A stretch of DNA of 64,000 bases, taken from NCBI GenBank assembly GCA_018340805.1, contig JACMZG010001913.1:9970168-10034167 (forward strand), written 5' to 3'. The notes under the pieces were generated by a model. The model was not told the origin of the DNA, did not search any database, and saw only the letters and a list, made by a program, of their open reading frames with translations. Shown in pieces: positions 23,150 to 34,165 of this stretch. The first letter of the stretch is position 1; each line of letters opens with the position of its first letter. The translations under genes and the position numbers were made by a program. The DNA is from Microvelia longipes. Lineage: Eukaryota > Arthropoda > Insecta > Hemiptera > Veliidae.

Positions 23150-23470
23150 ATAATTTAGCGCCCCCCCCCCCTACAAACTGCTGCATCCTTTCCCTAAAGA
23201 ATTTGTTTTATTGGTTTAAATGGTTTCTTTAGTCAAATAAATAGATTTCGAGCCAATAAGATATGTAACTCCCCCCCCCCTATAAATTTGGGGGTTCAGC
23301 CCATTTATAAAATCAAATTTACACCCCCAACTGTCATAACTAGAGAGTGGAAGCTCTAACCCTAAAAAGGAATTGCATTTTAGTCCTAAGGGAGTAAAAT
23401 ATCACTTAAACTCCCTTGAACCTACAAAATTATTCATTATTCTCAAAAAACTAGTCAATACATTTAACAT
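23150..23470 (+). repeat. Interspersed repeat family F, copy 1
   Basis: Contains poly-C tracts, CCTATAAATTTGGGGGT, a paired AAGGGAGT...ACTCCCTT and ACTAGTCAATA. The same succession occurs inverted at 36985-37470. Confidence 0.6.
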
Positions 23471-23740
23471 TATTTACCATCTTATATTATAACATCTAAA
23501 CGGTTAATTTTAAATAAAATAAAGAAAAATATTCTTATTTAGAGAACAAATTGACATTTCTTTTTTAAGTATTCACATGTGCATATCACAAAACAATTGC
23601 AGTTTAAAATAAAAAGAATTTAAGTTTTTCTTACTTTTAATTTACTTTAAAAGCAAAAAATGTATTTTTGTAAGATTGGTTAGTTAATTTTAAATATATG
23701 AGGATTAGTAAAAGCACCAAAATTTAAAAGAGTACACTAC

Positions 23741-23836
23741 CTGGTAACAGAAGGCGATGATGTTATATTGGCGATGACAAATGTTTTCAAATAAGCCACT
23801 TGGGATTTAGTCAGACTAGAGACTCTAGAACGGGAT
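23741..23836 (-). CDS. mbc: DOCK exon 13 of window (C-terminal tail)
   Basis: Ninety-six bases encoding SRSRVSSLTKSQVAYLKTFV and IANITSSPSVT. Acceptor ggctacag|A at 23837, donor AG|GTAGTG at 23740, both phase 2 and in register with exons 12 and 14. No recognisable domain; assigned by frame compatibility and coding-like content. Confidence 0.65.
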
Positions 23837-24114
23837 CTGTAGCCGACCCAACAGTCATTGCAAACCAAATTATTATAAAAGCAAAATTGTCAGATCCACA
23901 TTAAAAAAGCACAAAAACAATTTTTTGAATCCGTTCCACAAATATAAAAACAATGTTGAGTGACAACAATTCAGTTTAAAGCCAGAGCATCCAAAACATC
24001 AAATCCAGCATCCAAAAAAAAAAACAAAAAAACACACAATACACTAAGTTACAAAAGTGCTACATAACACTCAAGCTAAAGTAAGGTGTAAAAAGCAATG
24101 CGCTAAGCAAGTAT

Positions 24115-24183
24115 AATATATATATATATAATATATTATATATATATATATATATATAATATATATAATAATATATTAATATA
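24115..24183. repeat. AT-rich microsatellite
   Basis: Interrupted (AT)n with ATAATATATT variants. Confidence 0.95.
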
Positions 24184-26250
24184 TGATGCATGTATAAACT
24201 GTCCTTTCCACTAAATGTACATTCTTGAATGTTACCTTTTCGCTATTTTAAGTTGAAACAATTCAATCAATTTAAACTAGACCAATACATGTTGATTTTT
24301 ACCATGAGGTATAATGTTAAGGAATAATAACTTTTTCACCAAGATCTATGAGGCCGAGAGGAACTCATGAGGTGTTGCTCGTAGTTAAATAATATTAATA
24401 ATTATTATTGTTTTTTAACTTATTTTTATTGTTATTGACGGCAATGTCATTAATGAAATTTCTGATAAAAATGACATGACATTAAATATTCATTTTGCTG
24501 TTTGTTATCTATTATAATTTTATATTTTTTAGGATTTCATAGATATTTTTCGAAACCCTTATACTTTCTGTCTTTCTGATTCTCATGTCCCAAGAAGAAT
24601 AATAAAAAATTAACATGCACTGAAAATAATCTAGGTTGTAAAATATGAGTCAAGCAAGCAATACAGACCATGCCACACTAAATGAAATCTAAGGCAGTAA
24701 TTCGATACAAATAATTCCCTGAGCATAAAATTATATAGACTGTTTTAAAACTAAATAATACCGTGTAGAATCACAGGGCATGCATAATGCCATAAAAGTG
24801 TTGCCACTGTTTTCAAGGAAAATAGATGGGCATGAGACAACTTGTTCCATATAGAGTTTAAAAATATTAGAGAGGCTTATACAGTTTGTCAGTTTGTGTT
24901 TTTCACTTTTAAGGTCTAACATCCCTAATGTCAACAAACTTAAATTATATTATTTTTTGACTTCTTAAAGGTTTTTAAGAAGTTTTTAAGGTTTTTTAAG
25001 GTTTTTTGTATATATTATTTTTTATTTTCTTAGGTAATAACATAATAATTCAACAACAGTCCAATTTACTGGGGGGGGGGGGCGGTAGAAATTTTTAAGA
25101 TGTCTAGGGCCACGTTTTAAGCATATTATTTAGAATTTAATGTTGGCACACTTTAAATATTCCATTCAGTATAAAATCAAGACAGGTTGTTATAATATAC
25201 AATTCTTATCAAGATTTATTTAAAATACAACGAAAAATAGAATGAGCTCAGGTCTAAAAGTAAACTATTATTACATTTCGGGAAGCAAAAGGAAAATGGT
25301 AGGCGGTAATATTAGTATGTGATAATGTTAAAACCATGCGAAAGAGATAAAAAGACAAGTATGCAAGTCAATGGTTAGCTAAAAACCTTAGTTCTAATTT
25401 ATAAAAATTTACTCCCTCCTTTAAACCATATTTTTAAACCTCTTCGTTTTCAAGCTCAAAACGTTAACATTCGGATGACGGGGGTACAGCTTCAACAATT
25501 TGGTTGTTCCGTAACGATGCCGGTCCCCCAAGGTAGTGGAGAATATAATCAGCTTGTCAGATATAATCGGTAAGACAAGTACATTTGTACAACTTGTTAT
25601 AATTGGTGACGGAAAACTCAAGTACACAATGTTTTTTAGATTACTATATATTTGCTATGAGAAAATGTTTACCTTTCGTAAACGTTTGATTGAAAAAAAT
25701 GTTCTTCTGATTTCTTTTAAAATCCTTTTAATTTTTCTTATTAAACTCAATGAAGCATAAGTACATGGTTTTACAATTTCCATAGCATAAATTCATGAAA
25801 TAAATATTTAATGCAGCAGAGTGCCGTTTTTTTTATTAACTTTATAGTGTGTCATTGTTTTCTTTGGCAAATTTTTATTAAAGAAAAAATCAGAAATTAT
25901 GGTAAGCTGTACCCTTTTAGGATGTACCGATACAGCTCTAAAAGCTAATATGTGCCAACTCCCAAAAGTCCTTGTGAGATTTGTGCCCAGACCTGTCTTC
26001 AATGAGCTGGATTTGGTGACTTACAAACCACTTTTAATTGTTCTTTGGATTCAAGAACATTACAATTTATAGGGGAGGAGAAACTTTTACAATTCAATTT
26101 TTCAATCTTAAAATTAAATTTGGTTGATGTAACTGAAATATTCCATTTGTTTTAACTACTTAATGGTCTTTGAGCTAACCATTGAAGAACAAATCTGTCA
26201 TATTTTCCCCATTCATTGCCAAATAATAGAACCAAGTCGAGAGATATACT
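24184..26250. other. Intron between DOCK exons 12 and 13, no supported gene
   Basis: Holds AAGGTTTTTAAG repeats near 24965, a G12 tract at 25072 and short open frames around 25420-25760 and 25808-26002 that match no family I know. Some may be decayed transposon coding DNA. Confidence 0.45.
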
Positions 26251-26253
26251 GAC

Positions 26254-26372
26254 TCTGTTGAAGCAATAGAAGTGTTGTCTCCGAGGCTAGACTGTCTACG
26301 TAGACTCCCTGTACTGCTGGTCATGGAGGTTGGACCTGTAGGTAGTCTACTCTCAAACTTAATGTCACATGT
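26254..26372 (-). CDS. mbc: DOCK exon 12 of window (C-terminal tail)
   Basis: Begins TCDIKFESRLPTGPTSMTSS and continues as a Ser/Thr-rich stretch with GSLRRQSSLG, a plausible phosphorylation region like the post-DHR2 tail of DOCK1. Acceptor gttgacag, phase 0. Two donors are possible: GA|GTCAGT, chosen because phase 2 joins exon 13 in frame, and TCA|GTATAT six bases later. The tail is poorly conserved, so the call rests on splice signals, frame and position. Confidence 0.75.
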
Positions 26373-26978
26373 CTGTCAACATAAACAAATAAGGTAAGGA
26401 ACTAATTTTGATTAAAAGTGATGGTCATACCAAAAAAATAGGTATGGGATGGTGTACCGATGTTTTTACTTAAAGTTAAGAGAAAAAATAATGAGGTACC
26501 TGTTTGTTTTGTAGGTAAAACACCAATTTCTGACAGATTTAAGCAAACTTTTTGACATAATTTAAGTATTGAACCAACAAATATATATTTCTTAGATAAC
26601 TTTTAAAAAAAAGTTAAATAACTGTCAACATTTTCCTCTTGCTTTGTATGTTTAATGAGTTCTAGCTAAACATCATATAACTTAGAAAGAAGTAAAAAAT
26701 TTAGACCATCAAAGTTTTAAAATTCAAATGTTTAGTCTTTCAATAGGGCGACCAATATAGAAATGACATTAGGTGAATCTACAAGTCACTTAGATTTAAA
26801 CTTAATTGGTCAAATTTTCTATTACAAACAAAACAGGTCTATAAATATTATCTTACAGACAGCACAACTTGACTTTAAGCCTCCTTTTTCTATCAAGTTT
26901 TTACTCTCCAGCTTGAACTAAGTCTGACACAGACAGACCAGACAGCATCATGTTTTGACTTAAAGTTTTAAGTGCAGG

Positions 26979-27413
26979 CAAAGAGACTAAAACTATTAGA
27001 GGGAGGATACAAGAGCTCTTATCATTCCTTGGGTAGCTAGGTGCCGTAACAGTACATTGGTGACGTAATTTTTTTTATTTTTCCTAATAATTACAATTTC
27101 ACGTAAACATTATATTATTTTTCGACTATTTTGTTTTAAATCAAGTAAAATGAAGTTAAAATAAGTTTTAATTATTAGCTATTGCATGTATTCTTTAATT
27201 GTTTAATATGGCATCACTGAAAAATGTCCGCCGTTAGTAGAGTGCATGCTACAATAGGAGTTGTAGGGGGTGGGGGAGTATCTAGTCTTTCTCTAGAAGA
27301 CTATAGTAGGGGTAAGTACAGTTAGGGCACCTATGGAAACTGTCTCATTTCCAGACCCCTTATCACTGTGTTAATGGGGTTCTGTACTCCCTCTAATAGT
27401 TTTAGTCTCTTTG
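26979..27413 (-). mobile_element. hAT-like MITE (family H), copy 2, perfect 8-bp duplication
   Basis: Ends CAAAGAGACTAAAACTATTA and the complement of TAATAGTTTTAGTCTCTTTG. Flanks 26971-26978 and 27414-27421 are both AGTGCAGG. Inserted in the DOCK exon 11-12 intron, inverted relative to copy 1. Confidence 0.95.
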
Positions 27414-27854
27414 AGTGCAGGAGATCTTAATCTTGCAGTGGTGCACGTGTTGTTTTTAGTAAAAGAAAACTTATAAACATAATTTCAGTTTTAAATTAAT
27501 ATAGGCCGTAGCCAGCCAAAAGTAGTAGGGGCGGGGGCAGCGAAACCAATCCAAGAAGGCCATATTCACAAATCTATAAGGGACTTCCACTGAAAACTAA
27601 CTTGACTGAAACTAACTTGGTGAACTTTTTGCAGGAGGGCGATACCCTTCTGACCCCTTCTTGGCCACGGACCTGACTTAATAGAAGAAATAATAAAATT
27701 GCATCTCTTCATTGGATTAAAAACAAAATGCCTGCACATGGACTCATAAGGAATAGAGCATTATCTTCTATCAAAAAAGGGACTAACAATATGGCTTACT
27801 AGCTAGGTAATCTAATAACTGTCTTTTACTACTCTGACAAGCACTAACACAAAC

Positions 27855-28070
27855 CTTGTGGCCATAGTTAGCGATGACATGGGCTTGCATCTGAGTAAAG
27901 CAATGTTCCATGCGCTGGTGAAAGGGTTGCAGTGATGGAGGAGCTAATTCCTTGTGAAGCTTAATTCCAACTTCAAGCAAAGGTATCTGGCAAGCAATCA
28001 GGTCCTTCAGGTGGGAAACCTGCTCCACGTCTTCCTCATGGTTCTCTAGGTACTCCACTGTGAAGAAGGC
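27855..28070 (-). CDS. mbc: DOCK exon 11 of window (end of DHR2)
   Basis: Seventy-two codons: AFFTVEYLENHEED, HLKDLIACQIPLLEVGIKLH, LQPFHQRMEHCFTQM and NYGHK. This is the end of DHR2 in DOCK-A proteins (AFFT.EY, LKDLIAWQIPFL..GI.IH, LRPFH.RMEECF). Phase 0 at both ends (attattgcag|GCC and AAG|GTTTGT). Confidence 0.96.
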
Positions 28071-28104
28071 CTGCAATAATGAATAATAACAATTCTTAAA
28101 CCCC

Positions 28105-28262
28105 TTAAGGTACCCACCTATAGTAAAGACATGAGTCACTGTGAAACACAAAGGTAATCACTTATAGTATAGACATAAGTCACTTAGAATCACAAAGGTA
28201 CTCATATATGGTACAGACACGTGTCACTGTGAAACACCAAGGTACTCATATATGGTACCAAC
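28105..28262. repeat. Tandem repeat, about 48-bp unit, three copies
   Basis: AAGGTACTCATATATGGTAC and AGACATGAGTCACTGTGAAA recur three times. The array occupies most of the 247-bp intron between DOCK exons 10 and 11. Confidence 0.88.
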
Positions 28263-28317
28263 CCGTGGCACTCTCAGAGTTCTCATCATTATTAATAATG
28301 TAATAATTGAGTAATAC

Positions 28318-28441
28318 CTTCTCATAGTTATTGATGCCACCCATAACTGCTGCGTCTACGATTCCGTTGAGCTTCATACTGAGTGGGCTGAGGGGAAGGC
28401 TGGGGTCGTCCTTGTGTTCTAGTATCAATTCCCTCAAAGAT
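28318..28441 (-). CDS. mbc: DOCK exon 10 of window (DHR2 lobe C, nucleotide-sensor region)
   Basis: Forty-one codons: SLRELILEHKDD, LPLSPLSMKLNGIVDAAVMG and GINNYEK. DOCK1 has [20 protein letters not shown]..YEKAF. In DOCK DHR2 structures this stretch belongs to lobe C and the alpha10 insert that senses the nucleotide (family knowledge). Acceptor ggatttcag|A, donor AAG|GTATTA in phase 0. The intron to exon 11 is only 247 bp and holds a 48-bp tandem repeat. Confidence 0.96.
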
Positions 28442-29014
28442 CTGAAATCCAAAAAGGGTTATAGCATTCTCATTGTTAAATTTATTATAAAGATGGTGAT
28501 CATCCAAAACACTTATAATTGAGGCGCCTCATTTGAGTAAATAAATGGGGTTAACTCTTTTGATTGGTTGTAAATAGGACTACAAGCATGCCAATTTAAA
28601 ATTATCCAATAATTTTCTCCAGTTAAATTAATTTTTATTTTTTTTTAGTTATTAATTTTGTTAAAAAATATAAAAAAGTTATTTTCTGGAAAGCACAACT
28701 AAACTTAGATTTATTTTCAAACAAAGTTTTAACTCTCTAGCCTAACACACTGGAAGCTACGATTACATCTGACACATACAGACAGACAAATTGGGAAATT
28801 TAATTGATGATGGGGCACTAATAAGACATTAAAAAAATCACTCCAGTTAACTGGATTGATTTTTTAGATTTTTACAAATTGGGAAAAACTAATCCAGGGA
28901 GATCCTAAAAGTTCCTGAAATTAATAATTTTTTGTTATAGAGAAATACTTTTCCTATACATGGGTGGACAATTGGTCAATTTCTTGAATAATTGACCAAT
29001 AAGACAGAGAAATA

Positions 29015-29262
29015 AGACTGGTGACCATTACCAACCAACATCACTCGACTGGTGACCATTATCAACCAACATCACTCGACTGGGTGACCATTACCAACCA
29101 ACATCACTGGACGGTGACCATTACCAACAACATCACTCGACTGGTGACCATTATCAACCAACATCACTCGACTGGTGACCATTACCAACCAACATCACTC
29201 GACTGGTGACCATTATCAACCAACATCAACTGGTGACCATTATCAACCAACATCACTCGATA
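29015..29262. repeat. Minisatellite, 30-bp unit, eight copies
   Basis: Unit CATCACTCGACTGGTGACCA then TTACCAACCAA, with few changes among copies. It lies in the DOCK exon 9-10 intron. Confidence 0.95.
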
Positions 29263-29269
29263 CCTGAAC

Positions 29270-29835
29270 TTTTTTTTAAACATTTTTATTGAATAATACA
29301 ACAACAATTTTTGCTACAAGTATTAAGGCTGATACAGTTTTAGTGGCATGGAAAGGCACTTTTTTAAGATATTACCACTGGTTAAAGATAAAACATGAAG
29401 ATAGAATAGATATAATCGAATTTTGAGTGATACTAATTTAAATGAAGATAAAATGGAGAAAAGTGATTAAATAAGGTAATAAATTTATAAAGATAGCTGG
29501 TCTCAAAGCCACTGCCTCCTCAGGCGTCGTATAGGATTATCAGGAAGGGTGTTTGAAGATAGGGTTTGTACAAGAGGGTTAGGGTGTCCGCTTAAGGATT
29601 CATGGAAGTGTTTAATGTGGGATATGGAAAGATCTCCGACAAAAGGAATGTTAAGGTCGCTGTGGAGTGTTACGTTTGATACGAAAAAGGAGCATTCGTG
29701 ATGGTTCGAAGGATTTTGGACTGTAGCACCTGGAGACAGTTGGAGTTGGAAGGCTTGGTGCAACACCACACTTCTAGACCATAGGCATCAGGCAGGTTCT
29801 ATACCTCAACAGTGCTTAAAGTGTACTACAGTCGC
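29270..29835 (-). pseudogene. LINE ORF2 C-terminal fragment (Jockey-like), decayed
   Basis: On the minus strand a frame from 29798 reads YGLEVWCCTKPSNSN and VLQSKILRTITNAPF, then stops. A neighbouring frame continues LHSDLNIPFVGDLSISHIKH, SGHPNPLVQTL and RRLRRQW. This order (VLQ.K.LR.I.NAP, LH.DL.IP.V, H.NPL, R..RR) is typical of the C-terminal end of Jockey-type ORF2. At least one frameshift lies near 29664. It is separate from the Jockey/CR1 copy at 40640-43075. Confidence 0.8.
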
Positions 29836-30279
29836 ATTCATAACCTATTGTGTAACAGCTTGGGGAAATTCCACTCATGCCTAAGACTTATTCCTGATGT
29901 AGAATAATGACATCAGAGCAGTGTAAAAACTAAAATATGATGAAAGCTGTAAAGATTACACATCAAAGCATCAATTATAGCATAATTATTGCTTATTATA
30001 TAAGCATTAATTATAGATAAAGCTTATTACTGTGTCAATGACTTCCTAAATGATAGTATAGTGTATCCTAAAAAATTGTAAACTGGTACCTTTTTAACTT
30101 AATAATATCTTATATAATTTTTATCTATTGTAATTTTTTATGTTTTAATTTGTATTCATGAATTGACTGTTGAGAGGCTTTAGAATGTCCTATTTTTACA
30201 AAGTTAAGTTTAAATTAATGACAGTTGTAAATTTGTTGGTTTTTAATTCTTTATTATTTGTAAAATCAGTAATTATAAT

Positions 30280-30606
30280 TTAAATGGTTATAATCATAGT
30301 TACTTGACAAGGTATAGAAATGAACTTACCATTCCTCTGCATAGGCTAAAGAAATCTCAAGATGGTAGGAATGTTCTAGGAGTTAAAATATATAATAAAC
30401 TACCTGATAGTATAAAAAATCTTGAAGGAAACAAATTTAAGAAATAATTTTTTATTGAAAAATCCTTTTTACTCTTTGAAAGAGTACTTTGATCATGTTC
30501 ATGAAAATATTTTGTAAGGATGTAATTAATAGTTTTAAGTATTTTTGACGTATTCTTATAACAACATGCTTGTTTTTTGTGAATAAAGTAACTTTTTATT
30601 TTATTT
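30280..30606 (+). pseudogene. LINE 3'-end fragment (CR1/Jockey-like)
   Basis: Plus-strand frame with YRNELTIPLHRLKKSQ, GVKIYNKLPDSIKNLEGNKF and FFIEKSFLLFERV, the usual last segment of CR1/Jockey ORF2 (IYNKLP..I..L....FK). One in-frame stop is visible. It ends in a T/A-rich tail near 30605, just 14 bp from the DOCK exon 9 boundary. Confidence 0.75.
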
Positions 30607-30619
30607 TAATTTAACTTAC

Positions 30620-30847
30620 TTATTAGTCGTTTGCATGGTTTCTATAGCATTAGCTAGGGGAGAGAGGTGGTATGTATAGGTGGAAGTTACAGGAAACCAT
30701 CTCAGTATACCTGGTAGAGGGTAAGAGATAACAACAATGGATCTCTCAAGCCACAGCGTTGCAAACTCGTTGTCTTTGCTGGCTCCAACGACACCGTCTC
30801 GCTTGTGATAAGGACGTGAAAATCGGAACTTCTGCACGTTATTTACT
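30620..30847 (-). CDS. mbc: DOCK exon 9 of window (DHR2 lobe C, Rac-contacting region)
   Basis: Seventy-six codons: VNNVQKFRFSRPYHKR, a short Gly/Ser insertion, DNEFATLWLER, LPGILRWFPV and HLSPLANAIETMQTTN. DOCK1 has NEFA.MWIERT and LPGILRWFEV followed by ISPLENAIETM. The ISP triplet of DOCK180 is known to be needed for Rac activation; here the first residue is Leu (LSP), a conservative change. Acceptor atgttgcag|A, donor AA|GTAAGT, phase 2. Confidence 0.96.
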
Positions 30848-31197
30848 CTGCAACATAAACAACCGCAGTTAAACAGATTCATAGTGAAGAAAATTATCAT
30901 TATTTTATTTCTTCTTCATAATCTCAGTAAAAGCCAGTGAAAAGTGTTTGTGAGAATAAATTCATCCTGTTCCACTGGCTGCAATTCACAAACTATACAA
31001 CAGATATAGAGAGTTGGGTAATTTTTAATATTACATTATTCCCTTAACACGTAATACATGATTAAAAATGATCATATCTTAGTTCTCCGGTGAGAGGAGG
31101 AGTATAAGGCTAGGATGTAATTTGTGGGTTTCACCTAATAAAGTTTGGTTTTTCAGACATATTCTTTCATTTATTCTATTGTAATTTATTAGTTAGG

Positions 31198-31250
31198 TTT
31201 TGCACTGATGATTAGATGATGGCCTCTAAGTTAGGAGGAAAGCAATTTGC
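31198..31250 (+). other. FB-1-type CTGATGA/GAAA motif
   Basis: GCACTGATGA, an insertion of TTAG, GATGGCCTC, a loop, GAGGAAAGC. A CCTC/GAGG stem separates the two conserved parts. Confidence 0.45.
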
Positions 31251-31470
31251 CAAAAAACATTACCCCCACATCTCTCAGAGGACGTCCTCCAAACCTTAAA
31301 GATATTATTACAACTAAATCCAGTACATCAGTAGAATCTTGAAACATTACCCACACATCTCTCGGAGAAAGTTCTCGAAACCTTAGTGATTTTATAATTA
31401 CATGAGCCAGCATCATATTAGTAGAATCTTGAAACATTACCCACTTCTCTCAGAGGATGTTCTCCAAACC
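31240..31470. repeat. Tandem repeat, about 100-bp unit, three degenerate copies
   Basis: AGTAGAATCTTGAAACATTA then CCCACACATCTCTCAGAG and TTCTCCAAACCTTA recur three times. The same words form the arms of the adjacent foldback. Confidence 0.85.
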
Positions 31471-31496
31471 TTAGACTTATTAATATATAGACTTAT

Positions 31497-31790
31497 AAAT
31501 ATCAGTAGAATGAGGGTAAATGGAGTCTGACTGGCTCTAGTAATATCCACACATCTCTGATGTTTGAAGAATTTCCGCCGAGAGGCGTGGGTAATGTTTC
31601 AAGATTCCGCCAATATATCCGTTCTAGTAATAATATTCTATAGATTATTACTAGAGCGGATATATTGGCGGAATCTTGAAACATTACCCACGCCTCACGG
31701 CGGAAGTTCTCCAAACATCAGAGATGTGTGGATATTATTAGAGTCAGTCAGACTCCATTTACCCTCATTCTACTGATATTGATAGAGTAC
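31497..31790. mobile_element. Foldback palindrome, arms about 135 bp
   Basis: ATATCAGTAGAATGAGGGTA at the left and TACCCTCATTCTACTGATAT at the right. The arms are paired through AATATCCACACATCTCTGAT and GGCGTGGGTAATGTTTCAAG to a centre near 31636. Long open frames on both strands are mirror images caused by the palindrome. Confidence 0.92.
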
Positions 31791-31834
31791 TACGATAATC
31801 AACAATTTTGACTGTCTACACTCAAATCTTGAGA

Positions 31835-32240
31835 ATTTCTATATATAAATCCAAGAAGTTTAAAGCATTTTTAGACAAGCATTTCAATGTGATTATGAAA
31901 GGTAAGGTTAGAATTAAAGATGACACCTAGGTCTTTAAAATAGTCTTAGTTTCAAGAACAGCATTATTAAGTTTATTATAAAAAATTATATGTTTTGAAC
32001 TACTGATAAATTTGATGACAACATTCAACATTTAGAAACATTCAGACTTAAACTGTTATTAATGAACTATTCTTCTGGAGTAAACAAGTCTTTTTGAAGA
32101 TCATAAAAATCCTTTACACAAGAAATTATTTAAAAAAATTTGCAATCATCCGCAAAGAGAAGAATGAGACTATACTTTATAACCAATGGGAGATCCCCTG
32201 ATAAATATGAAGGTATTGTATTAAATCAAAAAGATAATAG
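31835..32240 (-). pseudogene. LINE reverse transcriptase fragment with FADD box
   Basis: Minus-strand translation gives DLPLVIKYSLILLFADDCK followed by stops. This closely matches NLPLVVKYCIILLFADDAK of the LINE at 40640-43075. Further left, LGVIFNSNLTFHNHIEMLV matches DLGVMFNSSLTFHNHVDMLV of the same element. An old decayed copy of that LINE family. Confidence 0.88.
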
Positions 32241-32762
32241 AAAACAAACGTTTCTGTTTCGAGCACAATTTTCACTTATTCGTCAAACTTAATTTTATTG
32301 AGGTGACTAGAAATGTTAAGTGGGAGTAGCATTTTGATTTGATTTTACTATTTTCAACCAAATTAAATCTGATGTTTTTCCCCAAGGAAAATGTTTACCA
32401 CCTGAAATCATTTAGTTATATTACAATTAGCTAAAAATTATTAAATGTCTAATTAATTCCCTCTTTTGTTAATTTCATAGAAGATATTCTAAGTTGATTA
32501 GTTGATTGAAGATCATATCGTTGACCCTACAAGGGTATGATATTCGTCAGTTCTCTTCACAGATCTCTCCTTAAAACTTGAATCCTATGTACTCCTCCAG
32601 CGAGTAAAAAGCATGGTCTCACAAAATATTTCCAATGGCACTTTTGAAACTTTTGAGTTCTAGATCCTGAAGACTTTTGGGTAGATGATTATACAAAAAA
32701 ATTATCATATTAATCAAAAATATGATAATGTTGTCTTCGTGACAAAACATATTTTTACTTAC

Positions 32763-32859
32763 TTATGGTAGTTGAGTATCTGAAGGTTGATATTTTTGCC
32801 AATCGTCTGCTTAAGTTTCTTCTCGTCCATCAAAGATTCGACTTTATTTATCTGAACAT
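32763..32859 (-). CDS. mbc: DOCK exon 8 of window (DHR2 lobe B)
   Basis: Thirty-two codons: VQINKVESLMDEKKL, then INLQILNYHK. This corresponds to the DOCK segment between QYIQ.F.V.P and INFYK.N.VQ.F..SRP. The acceptor is ctgtgttcag at 32860 and the donor AA|GTAAGT at 32762, leaving phase 2. The open frame continues upstream of the acceptor to an ATG at 33025, noted separately. Confidence 0.92.
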
Positions 32860-33025
32860 CTGAACACAGTGAGTTAAGGGTGTTTGTTACACAGGGACAA
32901 AACTCGACAGTAAAGTAATATATAAACCAAGTAGGGAAACAAACGCGATTTCTGTCAGACCTGGCATGTAGTTCATATTTTGTCCACCAGGGAGTTGGCT
33001 CAAATATTCCTATGGGCGCAGCCAT
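32860..33025 (-). other. In-frame 5' extension of DOCK exon 8 with an ATG
   Basis: The reading frame of exon 8 stays open upstream of its acceptor to an ATG at 33025 (MAAPIGIFEPTPWWTKY). Part of the segment (TTGGTTTATATATTACTTTA) recurs inverted near 33618-33638, so it is partly repeat. The acceptor at 32860 fits the family junction, so I treat this as intron. Confidence 0.35.
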
Positions 33026-33039
33026 TTTGTTTTACCCCA

Positions 33040-34165
33040 GTAAATGTAAACAAACTATTTATGGTACTCAAAATTTTTGTTTTTATTACATTTATTTGAA
33101 CAGATTAATAATTTGTGTAAGAAAAACATTTTAACTTAGAACATTTTTGCAAATGATATTTGTTTTTTCCCATTCAAATATTAATAGTAATTATTAATTT
33201 AACAAATTAAACCTAATATTTTTAATATAATAAAAGCAATCGTAATTTTAAATTATATTTAAAGCAATACACTGTCGTCTGCATTTTCTTCAAAATCTTA
33301 ATAAAAACATGTGGTTTACCTTTACTATAGTTTCTCTTTTTCTTTAACTAAATTATTATAACAATTATTTAATAGAATTTAATACAAAATTATTAAGTAA
33401 TCACGTACATATTAAAGTACGAAAACACGATAAAAAGTAAAACTCATCTGAAGTTATCAGGGTTGCCAATAAAATTTAAAAAAAAACTCTAAATCTGAAA
33501 AGGCGCATGGGCAGTTATTTTAATTTTAGATATTTTTTATTTTTGAGCTAGCTATCAGCTGATCAGGCAGGTCTGAATTTGTTTACATGTGTCAGCATAG
33601 GAGTTTCCCTGCTTGGTTTATATATTACTTTACCTGACACTAAGAGCAACATTTTTATTTTCCATTAAAAGGGGTCCTTACTTTTGTAATTGAACTTGTA
33701 TCATCATTTTGTTATCTTATCTTGTTTTTACTTCACAAGATTTAACTATTGACCTTACAATGTCACACAGCCACGATGTCACAATTTTATCACATAAAAA
33801 TTATATTTTATTTCTCAAACTATCAAGTTAAACAAACTTAAATAACATTAATTTATAACACACAAGAAATTTGGTAACCTAATAATGCTCAAGTCGAGCG
33901 TAATGAGATCAAAGTAATACTATCTTAAGCTTTGGATAATCAAAACATTCTGAGAATGAGCGAATGGAGTTCAGTCATAACACTCTTGACTTTGTAGGTC
34001 ATGTGCTGCAAGACCAAATCAATACGCTTAGGATCATCATAAAATTTTAGGGATGAGTGAAAAGAGTCCGAAAGTACCAGATATCTCATAATCAATTTTT
34101 TAAGTAAGTGTGTTTAAAAAGATAATATATTAAAATCTACTAAATAGAGTGAGTTCAAAGGATAC
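33040..34165. other. Intron between DOCK exons 7 and 8
   Basis: AT-rich. Holds an inverted copy of part of 32890-33010 at 33540-33650 and GAGCGxAATGAG-type short repeats at 33890-34070. No gene supported. Confidence 0.5.

Noticed and set aside
25421..25760. Possible reverse transcriptase piece (PVPQGSGEYN)
   Set aside because: The match to the RT PQG box is isolated and no neighbouring RT motif follows.
31502..31776. Matching 70-codon frames on both strands
   Set aside because: The two frames are the arms of one palindrome.
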